In this document: piece by piece, positions 26,601 through 34,900 of the stretch
Position numbering within the stretch: the stretch's first letter is position 1
How the letters are laid out: every line of letters starts with the position of its first letter
DNA from: Guyparkeria sp. WRN-7
GTDB taxonomy: Bacteria; Pseudomonadota; Gammaproteobacteria; Halothiobacillales; Halothiobacillaceae
Length of the DNA stretch: 64,000 bases
Direction of reading: 5' to 3'
Assembly (NCBI RefSeq): GCF_001641825.1
Contig: NZ_LRFH01000015.1
Span: 124,001 to 188,000, forward strand
Notes under the pieces: model-generated
Database searches by the model: none
What the model was told of the DNA's origin: nothing
The model's input: the letters and a program-made list of their open reading frames with translations, nothing else
Made by a program: the position numbers and the translations under genes

Positions 26601-26624
26601 AAACGGCCGGCGTGGAGCCGGCCG
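26601..26624 (-). terminator. hairpin downstream of the exported RimB-like gene
   Basis: CGGCCGGC (26604-26611) and GCCGGCCG (26617-26624) form an eight-base stem with a five-base loop. Read on the minus strand it is followed by TTTCCTTCT, a weak U tract. It may attenuate rather than end transcription into the 7TM gene. Confidence 0.55.
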
Positions 26625-26636
26625 CGTGGTTGCGTC

Positions 26637-27149
26637 TTACTTGCAGTCCGGGTCGTCGGTAAACCGTTCTTCCGGGTCGACGATGATCCGTCCTGCCATG
26701 TGGTTGCGACCAACCAGTACCGGGTAGTTGAACCCGTCGCGGTTGTTGAGGGTGACCTCTTCCTTGATCTCCATGTTGTCGACGCAGAAGGTCAGACTGA
26801 CGACGTAGCGGTGATCCGATTTCCCCTCGTGGCGCTTGATCTTGACGTCGCGCTCGACCGGACGTTCCAGCCAGGCCTCGGTCCCGGTATCCCGGTCGAC
26901 CACCTTGAAGCGCACCCAGTCTTCCTCGTCCTTCTCGAAGGGCTCGATTTCGCGCGCGTCGATCGAGGAGGTGGTCGCGCCCGTATCGAGCTTGGCCTCC
27001 ATCACCCAGTCGAGCTCCATGACCTTGACGTCCTCGACGTAGCCGAAGATCTCCTTGTCGTCGGCCTGTGCCGGCGCGACGAGGGCCAAGGTCATCAGCG
27101 CAGCCGAAAGGAAGTGACCAACGCGAGTGAAACGATTGCTGTGGTGCAT
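26637..27149 (-). CDS. exported RimB-like retropepsin-fold protein (PF05618 family)
   Basis: 170 residues. A signal peptide (about 1-29, ending APAQAD) precedes a PF05618 domain with the aspartic-protease-like motif LDTGATTSSI (Asp55-Thr-Gly). The family is often named ATP-dependent zinc protease, but the motif and length fit a retropepsin-like half-barrel. Export to the periplasm is predicted, where it could meet the periplasmic domain of the 7TM protein encoded next. It lies ten bases after rpiA. A second, signal-less homologue is at 62996-63454. Confidence 0.85.
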   Translation of the reverse strand: MHHSNRFTRVGHFLSAALMTLALVAPAQADDKEIFGYVEDVKVMELDWVMEAKLDTGATTSSIDAREIEPFEKDEEDWVRFKVVDRDTGTEAWLERPVERDVKIKRHEGKSDHRYVVSLTFCVDNMEIKEEVTLNNRDGFNYPVLVGRNHMAGRIIVDPEERFTDDPDCK

Positions 27150-27159
27150 ACAGGAAGGA

Positions 27160-27825
27160 TTACCCGTCGATTTTGCGAATGTCGCCGTCCGCGGTGCCCA
27201 GTATCAGCACGTCCGCCGGACGCAGGGCGAAAATACCGACGGTTACGACGCCGGGAAGGTCGTTGAGTTCCGCTTCGAGTTTAGCCGGTTCCATGATGCG
27301 CAGATTATGCACGTCGAGGATCTGGTTGCCGTTGTCGGTGACAAAGCCGTCGCGGTAGACCGGCTGGCCGCCGTGCTTGACCAGTTCGCGGGCGATCATG
27401 CTGCGCGCCATCGGGATCACCTCGACCGGCAGCGGGAAGGCGCCGAGTACGTCCACGAGCTTGGTTTCGTCGGCGATGCAGACGAACTTGTCGGCCATCT
27501 GGGCGATGATCTTCTCGCGGGTCAGCGCACCGCCGCCGCCCTTGATCAGCTGCAGGTTCTCGTTGGATTCGTCCGCGCCGTCAATGTAGACGGGGACCGA
27601 GTCGACGCTGTTGAGGTCGAAGACCTCGATACCGTGGTCCTTGAGGCGCTGGGTGCTGGCCTCGGAGCTCGAGACCGCGCCCTCGATGCGGTTCTTGATC
27701 TTGGCCAGCTCGTCGATGAAGTAGTTGACCGTCGAGCCCGTGCCCACGCCGACGACGCTGCCGGCCGGTACGTATTCGATGGCGGCCTGGGCGGCCAGCT
27801 TCTTGCCTTGTTCCGTGTTGCTCAT
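27160..27825 (-). CDS. rpiA: ribose-5-phosphate isomerase A
   Basis: 221 residues from ATG 27825, matching the family's ~219. Motifs [25 protein letters not shown] and [26 protein letters not shown] include the catalytic Asp/Glu/Lys positions. It interconverts ribose-5-phosphate and ribulose-5-phosphate. An in-frame extension to 27885 has no support. Divergent from ilvA, a common gammaproteobacterial arrangement. Confidence 0.95.
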   Translation of the reverse strand: MSNTEQGKKLAAQAAIEYVPAGSVVGVGTGSTVNYFIDELAKIKNRIEGAVSSSEASTQRLKDHGIEVFDLNSVDSVPVYIDGADESNENLQLIKGGGGALTREKIIAQMADKFVCIADETKLVDVLGAFPLPVEVIPMARSMIARELVKHGGQPVYRDGFVTDNGNQILDVHNLRIMEPAKLEAELNDLPGVVTVGIFALRPADVLILGTADGDIRKIDG

Positions 27826-27850
27826 TCTTGTCTCGCTCTTTACTTCGAAA

Positions 27851-27883
27851 GGCCCCGCCGAGGCTGCTCGATGCCGCGGGGCC
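27851..27883. other. inverted repeat in the rpiA-ilvA divergent region
   Basis: GGCCCCGC (27851-27858) and GCGGGGCC (27876-27883) can form an eight-base stem with a 17-base loop. The 156-base divergent region also holds a TATCCT-like -10 near 27915, probably for ilvA. No leader peptide rich in branched-chain codons is visible, so attenuation is not claimed. Confidence 0.4.
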
Positions 27884-27981
27884 ACGGGTTTTCCCGGGTT
27901 TCTGGTAACCTTCTATCCTATATCACTACCACGGTTTGGCGGGCAACATCGCCCGTAAATCACTCATTACGAGGTGCGGAC

Positions 27982-29505
27982 TTGACGCCCCTGCTGCGCG
28001 ACTATCTCGAGGAAATCCTCAAGGCCCGGGTCTACGACGTGGCCATCGAGTCGCCGCTCGAGCCGGCCGTCCAGCTTTCCGAACGCATCGGCAACCGGGT
28101 GCTCTTGAAGCGCGAGGACATGCAGCCGGTGTTCTCCTTCAAGCTGCGCGGCGCCTACCACAAGATCCACAAGCTCTGGCGCGAGGGACGCATCGGCGGC
28201 GGCGTGATCGCCGCCTCGGCGGGAAACCACGCCCAGGGCGTGGCGCTGGCCGCCCAGACCCTCGGCCTGCGCGCGGTGATCGTCATGCCCGAGACCACGC
28301 CGGCGATCAAGGTCGATGCCGTACGCCGCCGCGGTGCCGAGGCGGTGCTGGTGGGGGATGCCTTCGACGACGCCTTCGCCCACGCCACCACCCTGATCGA
28401 GTCCGAGGGGCTTACCTACATCCCGCCCTACGACGATCCCGACATCATCGCCGGGCAGGGCACGGTGGGTGCCGAGATCCTGCGTCACCACCCCGACCCC
28501 ATCCATGCCATCTTCGTTCCGGTCGGTGGCGGTGGGCTGATCGCCGGCGTGGCCGCCTACGTCAAGGCCCTGCGCCCGGAGATCCGCGTGATCGGCGTCG
28601 AACCCGAGGATGCCGCCTGTCTGGCCGCGGCCATGGCGGCCGACGAGCGGGTGATGCTCGAGCAGGTCGGGCTGTTCGCCGATGGCGTGGCCGTGCGCCA
28701 GATCGGCGAGCATTCGTTCAAGGTTGCCCGCGAGGCCGTCGACGAGGTGGTTACCGTCGATACCGACGAGATGGCGGCGGCGATCAAGGACATCTTCGAC
28801 GACACCCGCAGCATCAACGAGGCCGCCGGGGCGTTGGCGACCGCCGGCCTCAAGCGCTATGCCCGCGAGCGGGGCCTGACCGACGAGACCCTGGTGGCGA
28901 TCGCCTCCGGGGCGAACATGAACTTTGACCGGCTGCGTTTCGTCGCCGAGCGCGCCGAGATCGGCGAGCACCGCGAGGCGCTCTACGCCGTGACCATCCC
29001 GGAACGCCCGGGCGCGTTTCTCGCCTTCTGCGAACTGCTGGGCCGCCGCCAGATCACCGAGTTCAACTACCGTTACGCGGATGCCGAGCGGGCCCATATC
29101 TTCGTCGGCATCAAGCTCGCCGAGCAGGCCGACCGCAAGCGGGTGCTCGAACAGCTCGAGGCGGCCGACTATCCCGTGATCGATTTGACCGACAACGAGA
29201 TGGCCAAGCTGCACGGCCGCCACATGGTCGGCGGGCACGCCGGCGACATCCGTGACGAGCGCCTGTTCCGCTTCGAATTCCCCGAGCGTCCCGGCGCCTT
29301 GCTGAAGTTCCTCTCCCACCTGGGCGCGCGCTGGAACATCAGCCTGTTCCACTACCGCAACCACGGCGCCGACTACGGCCGGGTGCTGGTCGGCATCCAG
29401 GTGCCGGAGGGCGAGGTCTCCGAGCTGACCGATTACCTCGAACACTTGCGCTACCCCTACTGGGCCGAGAGCGATAACCCGGTCTACCCGCTCTTCCTGG
29501 CGTAA
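27982..29505 (+). CDS. ilvA: threonine ammonia-lyase (threonine deaminase), biosynthetic
   Basis: Converts threonine to 2-oxobutanoate, the first step of isoleucine synthesis. From TTG 27982 it has 507 residues. The PLP lysine is K54 in SFKLRGAY, the glycine-rich phosphate loop is VGGGGLIAGVA, and two ACT-like regulatory domains follow (about 330-415 and 425-507) for isoleucine/valine control. GAGGTG at 27971-27976 positions the ribosome for the TTG. No ATG or GTG fits the family start, although the frame is open far upstream. Confidence 0.93.
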   Translation: MTPLLRDYLEEILKARVYDVAIESPLEPAVQLSERIGNRVLLKREDMQPVFSFKLRGAYHKIHKLWREGRIGGGVIAASAGNHAQGVALAAQTLGLRAVIVMPETTPAIKVDAVRRRGAEAVLVGDAFDDAFAHATTLIESEGLTYIPPYDDPDIIAGQGTVGAEILRHHPDPIHAIFVPVGGGGLIAGVAAYVKALRPEIRVIGVEPEDAACLAAAMAADERVMLEQVGLFADGVAVRQIGEHSFKVAREAVDEVVTVDTDEMAAAIKDIFDDTRSINEAAGALATAGLKRYARERGLTDETLVAIASGANMNFDRLRFVAERAEIGEHREALYAVTIPERPGAFLAFCELLGRRQITEFNYRYADAERAHIFVGIKLAEQADRKRVLEQLEAADYPVIDLTDNEMAKLHGRHMVGGHAGDIRDERLFRFEFPERPGALLKFLSHLGARWNISLFHYRNHGADYGRVLVGIQVPEGEVSELTDYLEHLRYPYWAESDNPVYPLFLA

Positions 29506-29530
29506 GACAATTTGGGCTTGCCGCTTTAAA

Positions 29531-29556
29531 AAACCGCGCCTCGGCGCGGTTTTTTT
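29531..29556 (+). terminator. rho-independent terminator after ilvA
   Basis: ACCGCGC / GCGCGGT stem with a CTCG tetraloop (29533-29550), followed by seven T residues and preceded by six A residues. It lies between convergent ilvA and the EVE gene, so it can serve both strands. Confidence 0.9.
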
Positions 29557-29576
29557 ATATCGTGGGACGGGCGGTC

Positions 29577-30038
29577 TCAGCCCTGATCCTCGAGCGAGAG
29601 GATGTGCTCCCACTGGTCCTCGCTCACCGGCATGATCGACAGGCGGTTGCCGCGGCGCACCAGCGGCATCTCCTCGAGGGCCGGGTCGGCCTTGAGCTCG
29701 GGCAGCGGGATCACGCGCTTGGTGTGGCGGACGTACTTGACGTCTACCAGCAGCCAGCGCGGCTTGTCCGGATCGGATTTCGGGTCGTAGTACTTCTCGT
29801 CCGGGTCGAAGGCGGTGGGGTCCGGCCGCGCCTCGCTGACGATGTCCATGATGCCGACGATGCCCGGCACCTTGGTGTTGGAGTGGTAGAAGAAGGCGCG
29901 GTCGCCCGGCTTCATCTCGTCCCGGATCATGTTGCGTACCTGGTAGTTGCGGATGCCGTCCCATGGCTCGGTGCCGACCCGTTCGAGGTCGTCGATCGAG
30001 AAGGCGTCGGGCTCGGATTTCATCAGCCAGTAGGCCAT
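29577..30038 (-). CDS. EVE domain-containing protein
   Basis: 153 residues, a single EVE (PUA-like) domain as in human THYN1: MAYWLMKSEPDAFSIDDL, WDGIRNYQVRNMIRDEMKPGDRAFFYHSN and ALEEMPLVRRGNRLSIMPV. EVE domains bind modified bases in DNA or RNA. As a stand-alone protein next to fau/zapA it is a conserved housekeeping gene, not a restriction fusion. Its cellular target is unknown. Confidence 0.92.
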   Translation of the reverse strand: MAYWLMKSEPDAFSIDDLERVGTEPWDGIRNYQVRNMIRDEMKPGDRAFFYHSNTKVPGIVGIMDIVSEARPDPTAFDPDEKYYDPKSDPDKPRWLLVDVKYVRHTKRVIPLPELKADPALEEMPLVRRGNRLSIMPVSEDQWEHILSLEDQG

Positions 30039-30068
30039 GACAGTCTCCTGTGCGTCGTGAAGTGGGAA

Positions 30069-30698
30069 TCAGTCCGGATGGCCGGAATGACGGCCTAGGT
30101 GGCCGGCCGAGCGGCGGGCGTCGATGATACCGCTGTCGGTGACGATGTAGTCGAGCGGCTGGTCCCAGGGGTCGACCGGCAGCGCGTCGACCTGTTGGCA
30201 GCCGAAGGCCACGCCGATGGCCAGCGGCCGTCGGCCATGGCGCTTGGTCAGTGCCCGGTCGTAGAAGCCGGCGCCCATGCCCAGGCGGTTGCCCTGCGCA
30301 TCGAAGCCCACCAGCGGGATAAGGAGCGCATCGAGGCTGTTGATGCCCCGCTGGCGCGGATCGCTGGACTCGATGATGCCGAAGCGGTTGGTGCGCCCTC
30401 GTGGCATGCGCCGGTTCGAGCAGGCGGTGGTCGGGTCGGCGTGATGAAAGGCCAGTCGGTAGTCCGGCAGCACCCGCGGCAACCAGATCTGGCCGCGGTG
30501 GCGCTTGAGCCATCCGTCGAGTTCGGGTTCGCCATCGAAGGCGCAGTAGGCGGCCACGGTCTGCAACGAGAGCCCACGGCTGAGCCGTTCGAGGCGGGCC
30601 TCCAGCCGTCGGATGGCCTGGAAGCGTTTAAAGCCGCCGAGTGCCTTGCGGCGTGCGCGCAGCGCCTTTCTCAGGGTGGCTTTGTCGGGCTTGAGCAT
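30069..30698 (-). CDS. fau: 5-formyltetrahydrofolate cyclo-ligase
   Basis: 209 residues from ATG 30698. The basic start KATLRKALRARRKALGG, the substrate loop near WLPRVLPDYRLAFH, and the C-terminal LGMGAGFYDRAL with VAFGCQQVDALPVDPWDQPLDYIVTDSG are typical of FAU/YgfA (5,10-methenyl-THF synthetase). It salvages 5-formyl-THF. It lies downstream of 6S RNA on the same strand, the conserved ssrS-fau (ygfA) arrangement in which both can share a transcript. Confidence 0.92.
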   Translation of the reverse strand: MLKPDKATLRKALRARRKALGGFKRFQAIRRLEARLERLSRGLSLQTVAAYCAFDGEPELDGWLKRHRGQIWLPRVLPDYRLAFHHADPTTACSNRRMPRGRTNRFGIIESSDPRQRGINSLDALLIPLVGFDAQGNRLGMGAGFYDRALTKRHGRRPLAIGVAFGCQQVDALPVDPWDQPLDYIVTDSGIIDARRSAGHLGRHSGHPD

Positions 30699-30760
30699 GA
30701 GTTCGATCGGGGGAGGGCGGCAGGGAGCGGACGACGCCTCTTGGGCGGCGCCCACGATAA

Positions 30761-30792
30761 CGGCCTGCAAGGCGATATCGCCCTGCAGGCCG
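30761..30792 (-). other. hairpin between 6S RNA and fau
   Basis: A 32-base palindrome with a single A-C mismatch (arms 30761-30776 and 30777-30792) lies just after the 6S RNA 3' end. It may separate the RNA from the fau message by termination or processing. No strong U run follows. Confidence 0.5.
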
Positions 30793-30802
30793 TCGGGAAT
30801 GA

Positions 30803-30991
30803 GGTGTCTTCCAGGACGCCGCTGGCGGCGCTACGACCTTGAACCGATAGGGTTCAAGTCGGGGGCCACGCCCGGCTCATCAGGCTTTCCGCCGAGTCGC
30901 GGACATGCACACAGAACCGTTTTGTCGCCCCCTGTGTCGCAAATTAAGGCTCAAGGGATTGAGCGCCGCCTGGCGCACGTCCCAGAAGACT
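30803..30991 (-). ncRNA. ssrS: 6S RNA (SsrS)
   Basis: About 189 bases on the minus strand between zapA and fau, the universal gammaproteobacterial 6S locus. The ends pair as a long closing stem: GTCTTC (5', 30990-30985) with GAAGAC near 30806-30811, and GGCGGCGC with GCGCCGCC. Near the 3' end a CTTGAAC...GGTTCAAG hairpin precedes the GTCGTAGCGCCGCC segment, as in E. coli 6S. The central part forms the open bubble that mimics a melted promoter and sequesters sigma70 RNA polymerase. End positions are estimated from the fold and promoter. Confidence 0.9.
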
Positions 30992-30997
30992 GTCTTC

Positions 30998-31026
30998 ATG
31001 CTAGGTCCGCTTGCCGGTGCTTTCAA
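30998..31026 (-). promoter_or_regulatory. sigma70 promoter of 6S RNA
   Basis: On the minus strand TTGAAA (31026-31021), 17 bases, then TAGCAT (31003-30998). This places the start at about 30991, exactly one base before the closing-stem strand of 6S RNA. Confidence 0.75.
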
Positions 31027-31061
31027 GCCGTCTTGCGTCGCCTGGCGATCTGTTCGCCGGC

Positions 31062-31358
31062 TTATTGCTGCTCCATGGCCGTGAGCAGTCGGTCGATCCG
31101 ATCGGCCAGCTCGCCGTTCTCGAGATCGTCCGGCAGTTCGAGCTCTCGCCCCTCGAGGAGCTGGCGGGTGATGTTGAGTGCGGCGAGCACGGCGATGCGC
31201 TCGGTGCTCAGCACCTTGCTGGTCTGCCGGATCTCCGCCATCTCGTCGTTCAGGTACTCCGCCGTGCGCAGCAGCATGCCCTGCTCCTCGGGCGGGCAGA
31301 CGATGCGGTAGTCCTTTTCCATCACCCGCACGGTGACGGGATGCGTCGGCTGGCTCAT
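31062..31358 (-). CDS. zapA: cell division protein ZapA
   Basis: 98 residues: MSQPTHPVTVRVMEKDYRIVCPPEEQGMLL is the N-terminal ZapA globular domain, followed by a coiled coil (about 50-98). ZapA cross-links FtsZ filaments at the division ring. It is separated from the ZapB-like gene upstream by three bases. Confidence 0.93.
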   Translation of the reverse strand: MSQPTHPVTVRVMEKDYRIVCPPEEQGMLLRTAEYLNDEMAEIRQTSKVLSTERIAVLAALNITRQLLEGRELELPDDLENGELADRIDRLLTAMEQQ

Positions 31359-31361
31359 GGA

Positions 31362-31580
31362 TCAGTCCTCGGGTTGGGATTGGACGGCCTCGTCTTCCAG
31401 ACGCCGCAACTGGCCGGCCAGTTCCTCGACGCGGGTGTGGCTGTGATCAATCAGCCGGCGCAGCTCGCGATTCTCCTCGGCCAGGGCATCCACCGTTTTA
31501 CGCAGGTTATTGCGTTCCTGGTGAGCCCGCTCGGCGGCGGCGATCAGTCGTTCGATCTTGTCGGCAAGCCGTTCGGCCAT
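31362..31580 (-). CDS. TIGR02449-family small coiled-coil protein (ZapB-like)
   Basis: 72 residues, almost entirely heptad-like helix (LADKIERLIAAAERAHQERN onward) with an acidic tail. This family is always upstream of zapA in non-enteric gammaproteobacteria and is thought to be a ZapB-like division-ring factor by size, coiled coil and linkage. That role is inferred. Confidence 0.88.
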   Translation of the reverse strand: MAERLADKIERLIAAAERAHQERNNLRKTVDALAEENRELRRLIDHSHTRVEELAGQLRRLEDEAVQSQPED

Positions 31581-31717
31581 GGTTGCGAATCTCCGCGTGT
31601 GGGCCCCTGGTGGTCACGGGCGGGGCGGCGCCCGACCCGCTGGAGTCTATCATTTGCCCGGGATAGCGGTGACAATGTGGGTTGCAACGATCCATGCAGA
31701 ATGCCAACGGGGAGCCA

Positions 31718-32269
31718 ATGACCGACTACCAACGACTCCAGCAGGCGCTCGACTCGATCGGGGCGCTGGCCAATCCCGCCGAAGCACACGGCGTGCTGAT
31801 CGGCATGTGGATCGGCGGCGGGCCGGCCGAGCAGTCGCGCTGGCTGGCCGAACTGGTCGAGGACGACGAGTCGCCGCAGGCGGTTCCGGCGGAGCTTTCC
31901 GGCCTGTACCGCGATTTCGCCGAGCAGGTGACCACCGCCGACAACCTCGGCCTGAACCTGGTCCTGCCCGGCGACGATGCGCCCATGACGACGCAGGTGG
32001 AGGCGCTGATCGATTTCGCTCAGGGCGTCCTCTACGGCTACGCGATCGAGAACGGCCCGGCGCGCCGCGCCTTGAGCGACGAGGCGCGCGAAGTGTTCGA
32101 CGATCTCGGTGACATTGCCCAGCTCGATCCCGACTCGGTGGGTGAGAGCGATGACGATGCCTTCGACATCCACCAGATCGAGGAGTACCTCAGCTCGGCA
32201 CTGCTGGTGATGTACCTGCAGCTGCATCCGCCGCTGCCGGAGAGCGCCGGCTCGCAGCGGCTGCAGTAG
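31718..32269 (+). CDS. ygfB: YgfB/YecA family protein (UPF0149)
   Basis: 183 residues from ATG 31718, chosen because GGGGAG lies just before it and the family start aligns; in-frame ATGs at 31682 and 31694 are possible. The helical UPF0149 core begins with LANPAEAHGVLIGMWIGGG and ends with YLSSALLVMYLQLHP. In Pseudomonas, YgfB affects beta-lactam resistance signalling; elsewhere the function is unknown. First gene of the ygfB-pepP-ubiH-ubiI run, divergent from the zap genes. Confidence 0.88.
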   Translation: MTDYQRLQQALDSIGALANPAEAHGVLIGMWIGGGPAEQSRWLAELVEDDESPQAVPAELSGLYRDFAEQVTTADNLGLNLVLPGDDAPMTTQVEALIDFAQGVLYGYAIENGPARRALSDEAREVFDDLGDIAQLDPDSVGESDDDAFDIHQIEEYLSSALLVMYLQLHPPLPESAGSQRLQ

Positions 32270-32312
32270 ACCGACTGAACCCGCGACCAACGATTTCGAC
32301 ACGAGAGACGAT

Positions 32313-33665
32313 ATGCAGACGATCGGTCCCTCAGCTACCGAGCGGCGCGAGTACGAGCGTCGTCGCAAGCGCCTGATCAAGCGGATCGGCAAACGTGGCG
32401 CGGCGATTGTGCCCGCCGCGTGCGAGCAGCAGCGCAACCACGACAACCCCTGGCCGTTCCGCCAGTCGAGCGACTTCTATTACCTCACCGGGCTGGCCGA
32501 GCCGGACGCGCTGCTGGTGCTCTGTCCCAAGCGCGAGGCCGGCGAGGTGATCGCCTTCGTCAGCCCGCGTGATCCGGAGCGCGAGCGCTGGGAAGGTCCG
32601 CAGCTGGGCGTGGAGCAGGCCCCGTCGGTGCTGGGCGTGGACCAGGCATTCCCCATCGACGAAATCGACGAACGACTGCCCGAGCTTCTGCGCGGTTATG
32701 CCAAGTGCTACCTGCCGTTCGCCGAGCACGACCTGGTGATGCAGGCGCTGGGCTGGTTCGACGAGTTGCGTCGCGGAGCAAGGGCCGGTGTCCAGCCGCC
32801 GCAGACGCTCAAGGACGTCACCGTACCGCTGCACGAGCTTCGCCTGATCAAGTCGTCCCACGAGATCGACCGGCTGCGTCGTGCCGCCGTGGTCTCGGGC
32901 GAGGCGCACCTGGCCGCGGCCCGTGGCGTGCATGCCGGGCTGTTCGAATACGAGATCGCCGCGATCCTGCAAAAGGTGTTCGCCAGCGCCCATGGCGAGC
33001 CGTCTTTCGCGCCGATCGTGGCCGGCGGATCGAACGCCTGCGTGCTGCATTACCGGGCCAACGCCGCCGAACTCAAGGACGGCGACCTGGTGCTGATCGA
33101 CGCCGGCGCCGAGGTCGACTATTACGCCGGCGACATCACCCGCACCTGGCCGGTCAGCGGTCATTTTTCCGAGCCGCAGCGCGAGCTCTACCAGCTGGTG
33201 CTCGATGCCCAGGTGGTGGCGATCGAGACGATCGGCCCCGGCGTGTCGTTCGATGCGCCCCACCAGGCGGCCGTGCGCACCATCACCGAAGGCCTGGTCT
33301 CGCTGGGACTGATCGAGGGTCCGGTCGAGGAAGCGATCGAGGAAGGGCGCTACCGGACGTTCTTCATGCATCGCACCGGTCACTGGCTGGGCTCCGACGT
33401 GCATGATGTCGGCCGCTACCGCGTCGACGGCGAGTGGCGCGAGCTCGAACCCGGCATGGTGATGACCGTCGAGCCGGGTATCTACGTCGACCCGCAGTCG
33501 AATGCCCCCGAGGCCTATCGCGGCATCGGTATCCGGATCGAGGACGACGTGCTGGTCACCGAGGAGGGCTTCGAGGTGCTCACCCGCGAGGTGCCCAAAC
33601 GCGTCGACGAGATCGAGGCGCTGTTCGCCGGCCGGCGCGATCCGGTCAGCCAGCCACTGGAGTGA
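32313..33665 (+). CDS. pepP: Xaa-Pro aminopeptidase PepP
   Basis: 450 residues. The N-terminal creatinase-like domain (1-175) precedes a pita-bread metallopeptidase with the Mn2+ ligands in LIDAGAEVDYYAGDITRTW (two Asp), the HRTGHWLGSDVHD His, EPGIYV Glu and GIRIEDDVLVT Glu. It removes N-terminal residues preceding proline. It overlaps ubiH by one base, the conserved pepP-ubiH-ubiI linkage. Confidence 0.95.
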   Translation: MQTIGPSATERREYERRRKRLIKRIGKRGAAIVPAACEQQRNHDNPWPFRQSSDFYYLTGLAEPDALLVLCPKREAGEVIAFVSPRDPERERWEGPQLGVEQAPSVLGVDQAFPIDEIDERLPELLRGYAKCYLPFAEHDLVMQALGWFDELRRGARAGVQPPQTLKDVTVPLHELRLIKSSHEIDRLRRAAVVSGEAHLAAARGVHAGLFEYEIAAILQKVFASAHGEPSFAPIVAGGSNACVLHYRANAAELKDGDLVLIDAGAEVDYYAGDITRTWPVSGHFSEPQRELYQLVLDAQVVAIETIGPGVSFDAPHQAAVRTITEGLVSLGLIEGPVEEAIEEGRYRTFFMHRTGHWLGSDVHDVGRYRVDGEWRELEPGMVMTVEPGIYVDPQSNAPEAYRGIGIRIEDDVLVTEEGFEVLTREVPKRVDEIEALFAGRRDPVSQPLE

Positions 33666-34900
33666 TGCCGTCCATGAGCCGAGCATGCGAGGTCAGCCAG
33701 GCAGGATTCGATACCGACGTGATGATCGTCGGCGGCGGCATGGTCGGTGGCGTGCTCGCTCGCGCACTGGCGGTCGATGGCTGGTGCGTGGAGGTGGTCG
33801 AGCCACGGCCAGCCGGTCAGTCGGCCAGCTTCGATCGCCGGCTTACCGCCGTGGCCGATGCCGGCTGGCAGTACCTCGATACGCTCGGACTGGTGGATGC
33901 ATCAATGGCGGCTGCCGCCGAGCGCATCCGCGAAGTGCGTGTCTTCGACCGTGGCCATTTTGGCTTGACGCGCATCACCGCCCGTTCAGCCGGCGTCGAG
34001 GCGCTCGGCTACGTCATGCCCAACCGGGCACTGGGCGATCGCCTCGAGGCGTTGCAGCAACAGCCCCCGGAAGAGCCTGGCCAGGTGACCTACCGTCGCC
34101 CGGCGCGATACACGCATCACGACACCGATGCCGACGGGGTGACCGTCACCCTGCTCGAGGGGCCGGACGAAGAGCGCGTCACGCGGCGGGCACGGCTGGT
34201 GGTCGCCGCCGACGGGGCCGAGTCCGCCGTGCGCGAGCAGGCCGACATGACCGTGCGGCGTCGCGAATACGAGCAGGTCGCGACCGTCGCCACCGCCATG
34301 CCGGGCCGTGCCCATGATGGCGTCGCCTTCGAGTGTTTCACCACCGGCGGGCCGCTGGCCGTGCTGCCCGCCGCCGACGGCCGTGTCTCCCTGGTGTGGG
34401 TCGCGCGCCGCGGCGAGGCCGAACGCCTGGGCGAGCTCGACGATGCGGCCTTCGCCGGCGCGGTCGACGAGGCCTTCGGTCATCGTCTGGGCGGCTTCTC
34501 GGCGGTCAGCCCGCGGGCGCAGTACCCCCTGAGCCTGGTGACGGCCGACGAACCGGTCGACGACCGCCTGGTGGTGCTGGGCAACGCGGCCCACGCGCTG
34601 CACCCGGTGGCCGGGCAGGGCTTCAATCTCTGTCTGCGCGATATCCGCGATCTTGCACGGGTGCTGCGTGCCGATCGCGGTGCGGCCGTCGACCCCGGCG
34701 ACCCGGAGCGCCTGGCCCGCTACCGCTCGCTGCGTATGGCGGACTATCGGCGCACCATCGGCCTGACCGACGGTCTGGTCCGCGGCTTTTCGCTCGATCT
34801 GCCCGGGCTGGGGCATCTGCGCGGCGGCACGCTGTCGCTGTTCGACGGTCTGCTGCCGCTGAAGAATCGTCTGGTGCGTGCCACGCGGGGGATCGCCTGA
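33665..34900 (+). CDS. ubiH: FAD-dependent ubiquinone hydroxylase UbiH
   Basis: 411 residues from ATG 33665, overlapping the pepP stop; ATG 33674 is an alternative. FAD-binding GGGMVGGVLARAL near the N terminus, RLTAVADAGWQYLDTLGL, DGAESAVREQ and the GNAAHALHPVAGQGFNL motif place it in the UbiH/UbiF/VisC family. UbiH hydroxylates C1 of the quinone ring in aerobic ubiquinone synthesis. The assignment versus UbiI rests on gene order. Confidence 0.88.
   Translation: MPSMSRACEVSQAGFDTDVMIVGGGMVGGVLARALAVDGWCVEVVEPRPAGQSASFDRRLTAVADAGWQYLDTLGLVDASMAAAAERIREVRVFDRGHFGLTRITARSAGVEALGYVMPNRALGDRLEALQQQPPEEPGQVTYRRPARYTHHDTDADGVTVTLLEGPDEERVTRRARLVVAADGAESAVREQADMTVRRREYEQVATVATAMPGRAHDGVAFECFTTGGPLAVLPAADGRVSLVWVARRGEAERLGELDDAAFAGAVDEAFGHRLGGFSAVSPRAQYPLSLVTADEPVDDRLVVLGNAAHALHPVAGQGFNLCLRDIRDLARVLRADRGAAVDPGDPERLARYRSLRMADYRRTIGLTDGLVRGFSLDLPGLGHLRGGTLSLFDGLLPLKNRLVRATRGIA

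Noticed and set aside
27127-27981. An open extension upstream of ilvA into the rpiA strand
   Set aside because: It overlaps rpiA and the divergent promoter region; family length and the ribosome site fix the start at TTG 27982.
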